A program made the position numbers and the translations under genes. The notes below the pieces were generated by a model that saw only the letters and a program-made list of their open reading frames with translations, made no database searches and was not told where the DNA came from. From assembly GCA_024693545.1 (NCBI GenBank), contig JAILKT010000024.1:1-38885 (forward strand): a DNA stretch of 38,885 bases, in the 5' to 3' direction. Positions 1 to 8,708 of this stretch are shown here, piece by piece (position 1 is the first letter of the stretch; each line of letters starts with the position of its first letter). Source of the DNA: Lachnospiraceae bacterium. Lineage in GTDB: Bacteria; Bacillota; Clostridia; Lachnospirales; Lachnospiraceae.

Positions 1-84
1 ATGATAAAATGGTCACCTGTGATATATTATTCCTTGTTATCCGCAGGACGGATAGCCAGAGACCAAAAGGAGGTGCAAGCAACT

Positions 85-375
85 ATGAACAAGTACGAGT
101 TAGCCTTAGTTGTCAATGCAAAAATCGAGGATGAGGCCAGAAATGCCGTAGTCGACGAGGTTAAGGACATGATCACCAAGTTCGGTGGTAATGATCTCAA
201 AGTCGAAGACTGGGGTAAGAAGAAATTGGCTTATGAAATCCAAAAGATGAATGAAGGCAATTATTACTTCATCCAATTCGAAGCTGAAGCAACGACTCCC
301 GCTGAACTTGAGCAGAGACTCAGGATCAAGGAAAACGTGCTCAGATACTTATGCATTAGACAGGACGAAAAGTAA
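85..375 (+). CDS. rpsF: 30S ribosomal protein S6
   Basis: MNKYELALVVNAKIEDE...YLCIRQDEK; typical bS6; SD aaggaggt upstream of ATG 85; the ORF-track start at 1 is an upstream extension; followed by ssb and rpsR. Confidence 0.95.
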   Translation: MNKYELALVVNAKIEDEARNAVVDEVKDMITKFGGNDLKVEDWGKKKLAYEIQKMNEGNYYFIQFEAEATTPAELEQRLRIKENVLRYLCIRQDEK

Positions 376-387
376 GGAGGTCCACTA

Positions 388-825
388 ATGAACAAAGTTA
401 TTTTAATGGGAAGATTGACCAGAGATCCCGAAGTTAGATACGGAGATAATCAGAGAGCGGTCGGCAGATTCAGTATTGCCGTTGACCGCAGATTCGCGAG
501 AGAAGGAGATACCACAACAGATTTTTTCAATTGTACAGCGTTTGGAAAGCAAGCTGAATTTGTTGAGAAGTACCTTAAAAAAGGAACAAAGATGCTTGTT
601 ACGGGCCGTGTTCAGAATGATAATTATACGAACAAAGAAGGCCAGACGGTGTACAGTGTACAGATAATTGTTGAAGAACTCGAATTCGCAGAGAGCAAAG
701 GAAGCCAGAGCGGGTCACAGGCCGCAGGAACTTCTACAGCTGCTTCCTCGGGAGAAGCTCCGGCAGAAGGATTTATGAATGTTCCCGGAAGTCTCGGAGA
801 AGCTGATGAATTACCGTTTGCGTAA
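388..825 (+). CDS. ssb: single-stranded DNA-binding protein
   Basis: MNKVILMGRLTRDPEVRY...FFNCTAFGKQAEFVEKYLKKGTKMLVTGR OB fold; acidic C-terminus. Confidence 0.96.
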   Translation: MNKVILMGRLTRDPEVRYGDNQRAVGRFSIAVDRRFAREGDTTTDFFNCTAFGKQAEFVEKYLKKGTKMLVTGRVQNDNYTNKEGQTVYSVQIIVEELEFAESKGSQSGSQAAGTSTAASSGEAPAEGFMNVPGSLGEADELPFA

Positions 826-863
826 TCAGTAGCAACCTATGAATTGGACAGGAGGAAATTAAC

Positions 864-1136
864 ATGCCGTTTACAAAGAATAAGGAGCAGTCGGATAAGG
901 AAGCTCCCGTTAGGAAAAGAATCATAAGAAGAAAGAAGAAGGTTTGCAGCTTCTGCGCAGAAGCAGATGCAGTAATCGATTATAAGGATGTTAACAAGAT
1001 CAAGAAGTACATCTCTGAACGCGGAAAGATTCTTCCCAGAAGAATCAGCGGAACTTGCGCTAAGCATCAGAGAGCACTGACTGTAGCTATTAAGCGTGCT
1101 CGTCATCTTGCTCTTTTACCTTATACTGTTGAGTGA
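864..1136 (+). CDS. rpsR: 30S ribosomal protein S18 (Cys-containing form)
   Basis: [65 protein letters not shown] ggaggaaatt. Confidence 0.96.
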   Translation: MPFTKNKEQSDKEAPVRKRIIRRKKKVCSFCAEADAVIDYKDVNKIKKYISERGKILPRRISGTCAKHQRALTVAIKRARHLALLPYTVE

Positions 1137-1160
1137 TTTTTTGCCGATAAAGAACAAATG

Positions 1161-1197
1161 GGAGGGACATCCCGGTCAAGGGTTGTCCCTCTTTTAA
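1161..1197 (+). terminator. intrinsic terminator after rpsR
   Basis: GAGGGACA/TGTCCCTC stem (1162-1169 / 1184-1191) followed by tttt. Confidence 0.75.
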
Positions 1198-1332
1198 TTT
1201 TGCATAAAATGTGATAGAATAAACTTGATTTTGGGCAAAATCGGGAAGGCAAGATAAGATATTGTTTAAGCCCGGTACATAGGGATGCGTTTGACGGCGG
1301 AAACGTGGTAACGATTCTTTAGAGGAGGGAAT

Positions 1333-3390
1333 ATGCGATTAAAGGGGAATATGCGACATATAATAGCAATGCTCCTACAGGTTCCTTTATACATGTGTGT
1401 ACTGCTGGTTATAATGGACATATATCTGTTCACGATCAGTACGGATGCGGGCCTGACCGGCCTCGTCTTCACGGCGGTGTATGCGCTTATCTGTGCAGTA
1501 TTATTTGTGATAAGATGGAAAAGGCTGGACAGAGAGCTCGTTAAGTTTGGGATCAGTTTTGATCAGACTCAGCGAAAACTTCTCAGTGAAATGACTGTTC
1601 CTTATGTCATTGTTGATGAGGAAGGATGTATTCTCTGGGCAGACAGTGAGTTCCTGCGCCTTTCGGGAGAAAGGATCAAGAACCGGCAGCATATTGATGA
1701 AATAATTCCCGAACTGAATATTTCGGTATTTCCGCCTGCTGACGGTAAAGCCGAGATAACGTTTGAATTTAAGGAAATGAGTTTCAAGGCCGACCTCAGA
1801 TCGTTTGAGATGGACGGTTTCTGTGACGGCTCGTTTTGGAATTCGGAGAAACGCAGGCCGGGTGGCGGAAAGTCCGGCAGGGCTATAGGGATTTATCTTT
1901 ACGATGAGACTCTTATCAGAAAGTTACAGAAGGATATCCTTGATCAGGAACTTGTTATAGGACTTCTTTATATTGATAATTACGATGAGGCTCTTGAAAG
2001 TATTGATGAGGTGCGTCGGTCCCTTCTGACTGCACTTGTTAACAGAAAGATAAATAAATTCTTCCAGAATTACGACACGGTGATCAAGAATATTGAAAAA
2101 GACAAATATATTCTTGTTTTCCAGAGACATTATCTTGAAAAATTGAAGGCCACCAAATTCCCGATACTTGACGAAGTCAGAAGTGTCAATATCGGTAATG
2201 ATATGTCGGTTACCATAAGCCTCGGAATCGGAGCCAAGAACGGAACGTACATCCGTACATATGATGCTGCGAGAGCAGCGATAGATCTTGCACTTGGACG
2301 CGGCGGCGACCAGGTTGTAATAAAAAGCGGAGAAAATATCGAATGCTACGGCGGAAAGAGCGGCTCTGTCGAAAAGAATACGAAGGTTAAGGCACGCGTT
2401 AAAGCACATGCACTTCGTGAGCTTATTGAGAGCAAGGATAAGATTTTTATCATGGGACATTCGATGCCTGATATAGATGCTTTCGGTTCGGCTGTCGGAG
2501 TATACAGGATAGCGAAAGGGCTTAATAAGGAGGCACATATAGTACTTGACCAGATCACCAGTTCACTTGAGATCATGGTTGACAGGTTCAGAAACAACAG
2601 TGACTATGACGGTATGATCATATCTTCACAGCAGGCACTTGATGCGATCGATCCGCTTTCAATCGTTATTGTTGTTGATGTGAACAGGCCGAGTCATACC
2701 GAATGCCCTGAACTTCTTGATAAAGCAAAGCAGGTAGTGGTGCTTGACCACCACAGACAAAGCTCGGAAGTTATTGTCAATCCGTCTCTTTCGTATATTG
2801 AGACTGCCGCTTCGTCCGCATGTGAAGTTATTGCCGAGATCATACAGTATATCGGTGATGATATAAAGCTTAAGACTCTCGAAGCAGACGCAATGTTTGC
2901 AGGAATTATGATCGATTCAAACGGATTTGTTACGAAGACCGGCATAAGAACGTTTGAGGCAGCGGCATACCTCAGAAGATGCGGAGCCGACGTTACGCGT
3001 ATCAGAAAGGCATTCAGAACAGATATGCCCGAATATATCGCTAAAGCGCGTTCCATAGCATCGGCGCAGATGTTTATGGGGTGTTATGCGCTCGCCGTAT
3101 GTGATGCCGAAGGTGCGGCAAGTCCGACGGTACTCGGAGCACAGGTTGCCAACGAGCTTATGGATGTGAGCAATATTAAGGCAAGTTTTGTATTTACAGA
3201 CTATAATAATATGATTTATGTCAGTGCAAGATCGATAGACGAAGTTAATGTTCAGGTAGTAATGGAGAAACTCGGTGGCGGAGGGCATATGAGCGTTGCC
3301 GGAGCACAGTTTACGGACTGCGATTTACAGGGAGCTATGGACAGAGTCAGAAATGTTCTTGCCGAGATGACTGAGGGAGGAGAAATCTGA
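1333..3390 (+). CDS. gdpP: GdpP-type c-di-AMP phosphodiesterase (TM + degenerate GGDEF + DHH/DHHA1)
   Basis: GHSMPDIDAFGSAVG, VVLDHHRQ, GGGGHMSVAGAQ motifs; gene order with rplI and dnaB. Confidence 0.92.
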   Translation: MRLKGNMRHIIAMLLQVPLYMCVLLVIMDIYLFTISTDAGLTGLVFTAVYALICAVLFVIRWKRLDRELVKFGISFDQTQRKLLSEMTVPYVIVDEEGCILWADSEFLRLSGERIKNRQHIDEIIPELNISVFPPADGKAEITFEFKEMSFKADLRSFEMDGFCDGSFWNSEKRRPGGGKSGRAIGIYLYDETLIRKLQKDILDQELVIGLLYIDNYDEALESIDEVRRSLLTALVNRKINKFFQNYDTVIKNIEKDKYILVFQRHYLEKLKATKFPILDEVRSVNIGNDMSVTISLGIGAKNGTYIRTYDAARAAIDLALGRGGDQVVIKSGENIECYGGKSGSVEKNTKVKARVKAHALRELIESKDKIFIMGHSMPDIDAFGSAVGVYRIAKGLNKEAHIVLDQITSSLEIMVDRFRNNSDYDGMIISSQQALDAIDPLSIVIVVDVNRPSHTECPELLDKAKQVVVLDHHRQSSEVIVNPSLSYIETAASSACEVIAEIIQYIGDDIKLKTLEADAMFAGIMIDSNGFVTKTGIRTFEAAAYLRRCGADVTRIRKAFRTDMPEYIAKARSIASAQMFMGCYALAVCDAEGAASPTVLGAQVANELMDVSNIKASFVFTDYNNMIYVSARSIDEVNVQVVMEKLGGGGHMSVAGAQFTDCDLQGAMDRVRNVLAEMTEGGEI

Positions 3391-3836
3391 TGCAGATTAT
3401 TTTACTTACAGATGTTAAGAGTCTTGGAAAAGAAGGAGATGTAGTTAAGGTCAGTGACGGCTACGCAAGAAATTTTATCCTTCCCAAGAAGCTTGGTGTG
3501 GAAGCTACACCGAAGAATATGGAAGAACTTAATGTGCGTAAGGCTGAAGAGGCGCAGCGACAGAAAGAAATCTATGAAGAGGCTAAAGCCTTCGGAGATA
3601 AACTTTCGGCAGCGTCGGTAAAGCTTTCGATCAAAGGCGGACAGGGCGGCAGGACTTTCGGAGCCGTTACGGCCAAGGAAATAAGCGCAGGCATTGAGGA
3701 ACAACTCGGATATGAGGTAGACAAGAAGAAGATAGTACTTTCGGACAATATCAAGAATGCCGGAGTATATAATGTAACGATCAAGCTTCATCCAAAGGTT
3801 AGTATAGAGATGAAGGTTGAGGTTGACGTGATCTGA
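3390..3836 (+). CDS. rplI: 50S ribosomal protein L9
   Basis: MQIILLTDVKSLGKEGDVVKVSDGYARNFILPKKLGVEAT; overlaps gdpP stop. Confidence 0.96.
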   Translation: MQIILLTDVKSLGKEGDVVKVSDGYARNFILPKKLGVEATPKNMEELNVRKAEEAQRQKEIYEEAKAFGDKLSAASVKLSIKGGQGGRTFGAVTAKEISAGIEEQLGYEVDKKKIVLSDNIKNAGVYNVTIKLHPKVSIEMKVEVDVI

Positions 3837-3957
3837 TATATGATGCCTGAACCGGCCGATATCTGACCAACGATACAGATTAAGGCCGCAAAGGATGGAT
3901 ATTAAACGGTAAAGAGATATCGGGGAGCCCGGTATTTTTGGCAGTAAAAGGAATATA

Positions 3958-5295
3958 ATGGACGAGACGATCATAAAACGAACGGTGCCTCACAGCAGCG
4001 AAGCAGAGAAGGCCGTGATCGGAGCAATGCTGATTGACTCCAATTGTGTCAGAGAGGTGGGAGACATCCTTCACGCGGAAGATTTTTACGATTCTGTGCT
4101 GGGGATGTATTTCGGATGCATAATTGACCTGGATTATGCGGGGATTCCGATCGATCCGGTAACGTTATCGGATAAGATAACAGAAAAGATCGGGTCGGAA
4201 AAGGCAGGAGATATCCAGAAGATATTGACGGAACTTGTGCTTAATACCCCCACTTCGGCCAATGTCAAGCATCATGCGACCATCGTTGCCGAAAAAGCTC
4301 TTTTGAGACGCCTTATCTCAGCGTCCAAAGAAATATCGGATAAGTGTTACAGAGAAGGTGAACCGATCTCGGAAATATTATCATCTGCCGAAAAAACCAT
4401 ATTTGATATAGCACAGAATCAGAGAACGGGAGATATAAAATCCACGAGAGAGATTTTTTCGAATGCTTTGTGCACTATAGAAGCAGCGTCCGAAAAGCAT
4501 GGTGCCGTTACGGGAATACCCAGCGGATTTACCGATCTTGATTTCATGACTGCGGGATTCCAGCCTTCCGATCTGATCCTTATCGCGGCAAGGCCTTCAA
4601 TGGGGAAGACCGCCCTTGCTCTTAATATAGTTGAGTACGCTGTTCTGAAAAAGGACATCTCGGTGGCATTCTTCAGTTTGGAAATGTCGAGTGAGTCGCT
4701 TGCAAACAGGCTTTTGTCTATGCATTCGAAGGTTGAGTCCCAGTCAATGAGAACGGGCAATATTGACGGCAACGACTGGACGGAACTCGTTAAGAGCGGA
4801 ACGATGCTGGGAAGTTCAAAACTGATCATTGATGAAACACCGAGCATAACCATAGCCCAGCTGCGCTCAAAGTGTAGAAGATGGAAAGTGGAAAAGGACC
4901 TGAAACTTGTTATTATCGACTACCTGCAGCTGATGTCGGCAGGGCATAAGACTGAATCCAGACAAAATGAGATCTCGGAGATATCGAGAGAACTTAAGAA
5001 CATTGCCCGTGAGATAAAATGCCCGGTAATAGCGCTTTCGCAGCTCTCGCGTGCGCTTGAATCGAGACCCGACAAAAGACCTATTCTTTCGGATCTGCGT
5101 GAGTCGGGAGCGATAGAGCAGGATGCCGATCTCGTAATGTGCATTTACAGGGATGAAGTATATAACTCTGAAAGTGAGGATAAGGGAACAGCTGAGATAA
5201 TCATTCGTAAGCAGCGTAACGGACCGATTGGGACCGTTAAACTCGGCTGCCAGCTTGAATATACAAGATTTGCTAATTTGCTTAAACATGAGTGA
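3958..5295 (+). CDS. dnaB: replicative DNA helicase DnaB family
   Basis: [31 protein letters not shown] Walker [13 protein letters not shown] Walker B. Confidence 0.95.
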   Translation: MDETIIKRTVPHSSEAEKAVIGAMLIDSNCVREVGDILHAEDFYDSVLGMYFGCIIDLDYAGIPIDPVTLSDKITEKIGSEKAGDIQKILTELVLNTPTSANVKHHATIVAEKALLRRLISASKEISDKCYREGEPISEILSSAEKTIFDIAQNQRTGDIKSTREIFSNALCTIEAASEKHGAVTGIPSGFTDLDFMTAGFQPSDLILIAARPSMGKTALALNIVEYAVLKKDISVAFFSLEMSSESLANRLLSMHSKVESQSMRTGNIDGNDWTELVKSGTMLGSSKLIIDETPSITIAQLRSKCRRWKVEKDLKLVIIDYLQLMSAGHKTESRQNEISEISRELKNIAREIKCPVIALSQLSRALESRPDKRPILSDLRESGAIEQDADLVMCIYRDEVYNSESEDKGTAEIIIRKQRNGPIGTVKLGCQLEYTRFANLLKHE

Positions 5296-5315
5296 GCGGA
5301 AAGGAGGAAAACCTA

Positions 5316-5519
5316 ATGATCGACAAAAATACACAAATCGGAGCTCTTTTAAGAGAGAATCCGCAAGTTGCACCTGTTCTTATGTCTGCAGGAATGCATT
5401 GCCTCGGATGCCCCGCAGCACAGGCAGAGAGCCTTGAGGAAGCTGCCATGGTTCATGGTATTGATGCAGATGCACTCGTTGAGCAGATCAACCGTTTCCT
5501 TGAAGTGACAGCAAAATAA
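5316..5519 (+). CDS. DUF1858 domain-containing small protein
   Basis: [50 protein letters not shown]; CxxC motif; SD aaaggagg before ATG 5316. Confidence 0.85.
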   Translation: MIDKNTQIGALLRENPQVAPVLMSAGMHCLGCPAAQAESLEEAAMVHGIDADALVEQINRFLEVTAK

Positions 5520-5524
5520 TTTAA

Positions 5525-5600
5525 AAGACCGCAAATTTCGGATAGCTGTGTCTTATGACAGAGACCTTTAAATGATCTGATGAAAGCGGTCTTGTTTTTT
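5525..5600 (+). terminator. terminator with a 53-nt interior (outer stem AAGACCGC/GCGGTCTT then gTTTTTT)
   Basis: perfect 8-bp outer stem 5525-5532 / 5586-5593, internal CTGT...ACAG hairpin, T-tract 5595-5600. Confidence 0.6.
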
Positions 5601-5620
5601 GCGGTAAGATGGTATATGAT
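5592..5620 (+). promoter_or_regulatory. predicted sigma-A promoter for the ferredoxin gene
   Basis: TTGTTT-N17-TATGAT. Confidence 0.45.
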
Positions 5621-5692
5621 AACCTCGTGCGATGAGTAAGGTGTTAAGCCGAACTCAAAATAATCACTGTTATTATTATCAGGAGGTAGAAT

Positions 5693-5863
5693 ATGGCTTA
5701 TAAGATTACTGACGATTGTGTTAGTTGCGGTTCTTGTGCAGAAGCTTGTCCTGTAAGTGCTATTTCAGAAGGCGCTGAGCATTACGAGATCGATGCAGAT
5801 ACTTGCCTTGAGTGTGGTTCATGCCAGGCAACATGCCCTAACGGAGCAATCGTAGAAGGCTGA
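5693..5863 (+). CDS. 2[4Fe-4S] ferredoxin, 56 aa (absent from ORF track)
   Basis: MAYKITDDCVSCGSCAEACPVSAISEGAEHYEIDADTCLECGSCQATCPNGAIVEG; two CxxCxxCxxxCP motifs; SD caggaggtag. Confidence 0.95.
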   Translation: MAYKITDDCVSCGSCAEACPVSAISEGAEHYEIDADTCLECGSCQATCPNGAIVEG

Positions 5864-5886
5864 TCGTTTTAAAATCGAAAAAGAAT

Positions 5887-5924
5887 CCCCCCGGAACGCT
5901 GCGCGAACCGGGGGTTGTTTCTTT
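5887..5924 (+). terminator. intrinsic terminator after ferredoxin
   Basis: CCCCCGG / CCGGGGG stem followed by ttgtttcttt. Confidence 0.8.
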
Positions 5925-5957
5925 ATATGGGTAGATGTCGAACGAGTATGTAAACCA

Positions 5958-6740
5958 TCAAATACGGGAAAGTGCCTGAAGCGCATTGCCCTGAACAATG
6001 ATTTTATAATGCTCGTCGAAATATGCAGTGCCCGCATTGGAAATTTTTTCAGTCGGAGCGTAGTCGGAGATGATGTTTATTACATTGTTAAACTCACCGA
6101 CTGTGTGCTCGGACATACCAACTATGAGATGGTATTTCCCGTCGGGATCCTTGTAAAGTGTGTTCTCGCCGTGATAAATCTTCTTAAGTTTTTTAGCGAG
6201 AGAAATAACCTCGTCAAGAGAATTGAATTTGAAAATCTTGCAAAGGTTCGGTACGGGTCTTGCACTTGATTCTCTTTCTTTAAGAACATTGCGAAGACTT
6301 TGGTCTTTGGCCTGTGATGCGCCGAGTAGTTTTTCGGAAAGCTGATCGCCGATGAGGTCGGAAAGGTGATTGAAGCAACTGATTATTTCGTCCGCAAAGG
6401 AACGTCCGGTTATTTCAAAATCGTCATCATCATCATCTTCATCATCCTCCGGAGATTTTGTAAAACTAGAGAATCTGGTATCAAGTTCTTCGGGATCGCT
6501 GACCTTTGTGATGAGAAGAACAAGGCAGTCTGTCGAGAGCGGGATCGCCTCGATCATGAGCGGAATGTTCTCTGCGTCAAAATCACATTCGGTTGAGGCC
6601 TGCATAAGCATATCACGGAATAATGCGTTGGCCTTGTCTGACCCGTAGGCGAGCTCGCTGATTTTAAGTTGTCTGTCGACAAGATCTTTCTTGTAAAGGG
6701 TACAACGAATTTGATTTTCACTGATCTTTTCGAATTTCAT
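5958..6740 (-). CDS. mecA: MecA-like adaptor protein
   Basis: MKFEKISENQIRCTLYKKDLVDRQLKISELAYGSDKANALFRDMLMQA; acidic linker; C-terminal domain; SD aaaggggg before ATG at 6740; the ORF-track start at 6875 is upstream extension. Confidence 0.8.
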   Translation of the reverse strand: MKFEKISENQIRCTLYKKDLVDRQLKISELAYGSDKANALFRDMLMQASTECDFDAENIPLMIEAIPLSTDCLVLLITKVSDPEELDTRFSSFTKSPEDDEDDDDDDFEITGRSFADEIISCFNHLSDLIGDQLSEKLLGASQAKDQSLRNVLKERESSARPVPNLCKIFKFNSLDEVISLAKKLKKIYHGENTLYKDPDGKYHLIVGMSEHTVGEFNNVINIISDYAPTEKISNAGTAYFDEHYKIIVQGNALQALSRI

Positions 6741-6842
6741 AAACAAGCCCCCTTTCGATTCGGTCTTTCTGCCTAATACTTCGTTGAAGTATTCGGAGAG
6801 GATTCGGAAATGATAACTCACTTCCTTTGAAGAGTGTAATTC

Positions 6843-6871
6843 AGTATAAGCATTTTGACTTAACAAGTCAA
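6843..6871 (-). promoter_or_regulatory. predicted sigma-A promoter for mecA
   Basis: TTGACT-N17-TATACT on the minus strand. Confidence 0.7.
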
Positions 6872-6955
6872 TCACATTTGTATTATACGTTGTCCCAAAA
6901 AATGTTGCACAAAACGGGTGGCTGATTTTTGTGGATTATTACAATAATGATCTCC

Positions 6956-6985
6956 TTGTTATATATATATCGGCTGATTTATAAT
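6956..6985 (+). promoter_or_regulatory. predicted sigma-A promoter for the kinase gene
   Basis: TTGTTA-N18-TATAAT. Confidence 0.5.
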
Positions 6986-7028
6986 ATTTCTACAGTCGTT
7001 CAAGAAAAAAAGAAAGGAGGAATTTAAT

Positions 7029-8369
7029 ATTCTTGACAGATACAGGATCATAAACCGGATCTGTGCTCATAAACACGGCACCGTGTGGCTCGCAGAGCAT
7101 CGCTCGTTGCATGTGAAAAGGATTATTAAAGGGATCAGAAGATCGGGAGCGGCCCATGATAAACTGGCATCTGAAGCGGTTACTCTCATGAGGCTTTCGC
7201 ATCCGGGGATTCCGTCGATTTTTGATGTGGATGAGGATGAAGAGTATATTTATATAATCGAGGAATTCATTGAAGGAGATACCCTAAAAGATTTTTATCT
7301 GAAAAATACTGTCTGTGAAGGACAACTTCTGGATCATTTGGAGCAGATCTGCTCCGTTCTTGAATATCTGCAGGATCGTTCGATCCGGCTCACCAATCTT
7401 GATCTGAAACCCGAAAACATAATGATTTCTGACCGAGTCCGTATAATTGACCTGGGGACGGCAGAGTGTGAAGGTGAAAAGTCTGATTTCCGTTTTTATA
7501 CGGCAGGATATACAGCACCCGAAATTTTAAAGGGGGAAGAGCCGGGGAAGGAGAGTGATATTTACAGCCTCGGAAAACTCATTTACTTCATGCTTGATCA
7601 TTCGTTGGCAGGGAAAAGAACCAAAAAAAAGTTGGAAAAGATAGCACAGAGATGTACCGAAGAAAAAAAGCGCAGTAGGATTGGATCGAGTATCATAGTC
7701 ACAAAAATGATAAAGGGAGCGACAAAAAGGAAGAAGGCTGTTCGAGCCGGAGTTGAGGCGCATAACAGACGCATCGCAGTTCTGGGATTGTCGAGGGGGT
7801 GTGGTGCGACACATGTAGCCGTCAGCCTTGCAAGTGTACTGGCGGAGTACGGGCCGGTTGCATTTGTTCAGAGAAAAAGTAATAAAAGGCTTGAAGAGTT
7901 TCTTGCCGAGGCAGGCAGGGGACGATTGAAAAGAGGTATTCGCTACATAACGGCAGGGAATGAGGGCGGTTGGGACCAAAGTGAGTCCGGACCCGTATGC
8001 GAGGGAAAAGCCAAAAGTATTTTCGAAATCATTAGGATGGGCAATGATACGGAAGGGATGCGGTTTGTGGCCGATCTCGGAAGTGACCCGGTCAGATGCT
8101 TTCGTGAAGCGACTGTGGGCTTTGATATGGTAATCCTTGTAGGAGGCGGAGCTCTTTGGAGAGATGAAGACTATAGCTTCCTTGAAAGAATGACGCGGGA
8201 AAAGCCGGATAGTTCGGAATGCCGCGTACTGATCAATATGGCCGGAAAAGAATCGGCGGAACTGTTGCCGTGCGGTATAAAAGCATTTAAATTTCCATAT
8301 GAAGAAAATCCTTTCTCACCGGGGTATGAAACAAAAAAACTCTTCGGAAAATTAGTCGGAAGATCCTGA
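7029..8369 (+). CDS. Hanks-type Ser/Thr kinase fused to degenerate MinD/ParA-like P-loop domain; probable AUU start
   Basis: in-frame extension upstream of GTG 7083 reads (I)LDRYRIINRICAHKHGTVWLAEH = kinase N-lobe; HVKRI, LDLKPENIM, IIDLG, GYTAPE motifs; C-term RIAVLGLSRGCGATHVAVSLASVLAEYGPVAFV; SD aaaggagg 7013-7020 positioned for ATT 7029. Confidence 0.75.
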   Translation: MLDRYRIINRICAHKHGTVWLAEHRSLHVKRIIKGIRRSGAAHDKLASEAVTLMRLSHPGIPSIFDVDEDEEYIYIIEEFIEGDTLKDFYLKNTVCEGQLLDHLEQICSVLEYLQDRSIRLTNLDLKPENIMISDRVRIIDLGTAECEGEKSDFRFYTAGYTAPEILKGEEPGKESDIYSLGKLIYFMLDHSLAGKRTKKKLEKIAQRCTEEKKRSRIGSSIIVTKMIKGATKRKKAVRAGVEAHNRRIAVLGLSRGCGATHVAVSLASVLAEYGPVAFVQRKSNKRLEEFLAEAGRGRLKRGIRYITAGNEGGWDQSESGPVCEGKAKSIFEIIRMGNDTEGMRFVADLGSDPVRCFREATVGFDMVILVGGGALWRDEDYSFLERMTREKPDSSECRVLINMAGKESAELLPCGIKAFKFPYEENPFSPGYETKKLFGKLVGRS

Positions 8370-8548
8370 AAGATCCCGTGAGACGGTAATATTGTCCGGG
8401 CTGATATAATATATCACAGAAAAGAATCGGCGGATCCTCCTGTCCGCAAAATATCAAAGCATCTATCAGCCGTTCGGACAGAAAAAGGATATGTAAACGT
8501 TTAACGACCTGAAGGCCTTAAAACCCTATAAAATCCGCTATCCTCGGC

Positions 8549-8577
8549 TTGCCATACTGCGGATTAGATGGTACAAT
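8549..8577 (+). promoter_or_regulatory. predicted sigma-A promoter for the GH18 lipoprotein gene
   Basis: TTGCCA-N17-TACAAT. Confidence 0.6.
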
Positions 8578-8708
8578 AAACGCAGCTTTTGGGCTGCGTT
8601 TATTGTGTTGTAAATTGTGGTCGGCAGGGGTGTGTCGAGTCTTTGCGATCGGAGGATGAATCAGCGGTCGAGGGCGAGGAAAATATCGAGATTCGGAAGG
8701 TAAGTAAG

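Noticed and set aside
1214-1242. TAGAAT followed by GATTTT-GGGC-AAAATC hairpin upstream of gdpP
   Set aside because: The -35 is weak, the stem is short and AT-rich; not enough to claim an element.
3853-3923. CCGATATC/GATATCGG and CGGCC/GGCCG repeats between rplI and dnaB
   Set aside because: Short arms separated by >20-50 nt, no T-tract and no promoter coupling; could be chance.
6418-6450. catcatcatcatcttcatcatcc simple repeat
   Set aside because: It is the codon run for the acidic linker (EDDEDDDDDDFE) of MecA, not a separate repeat element.
7083-8369. GTG 7083 as kinase start
   Set aside because: Would remove the glycine-loop strand; upstream in-frame sequence is clearly kinase-like and has the SD.
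8589-8708. N-terminal extension of GH18 lipoprotein
   Set aside because: Starts inside the 8573-8606 hairpin and lacks SD; ATG 8709 gives a proper lipoprotein signal peptide.
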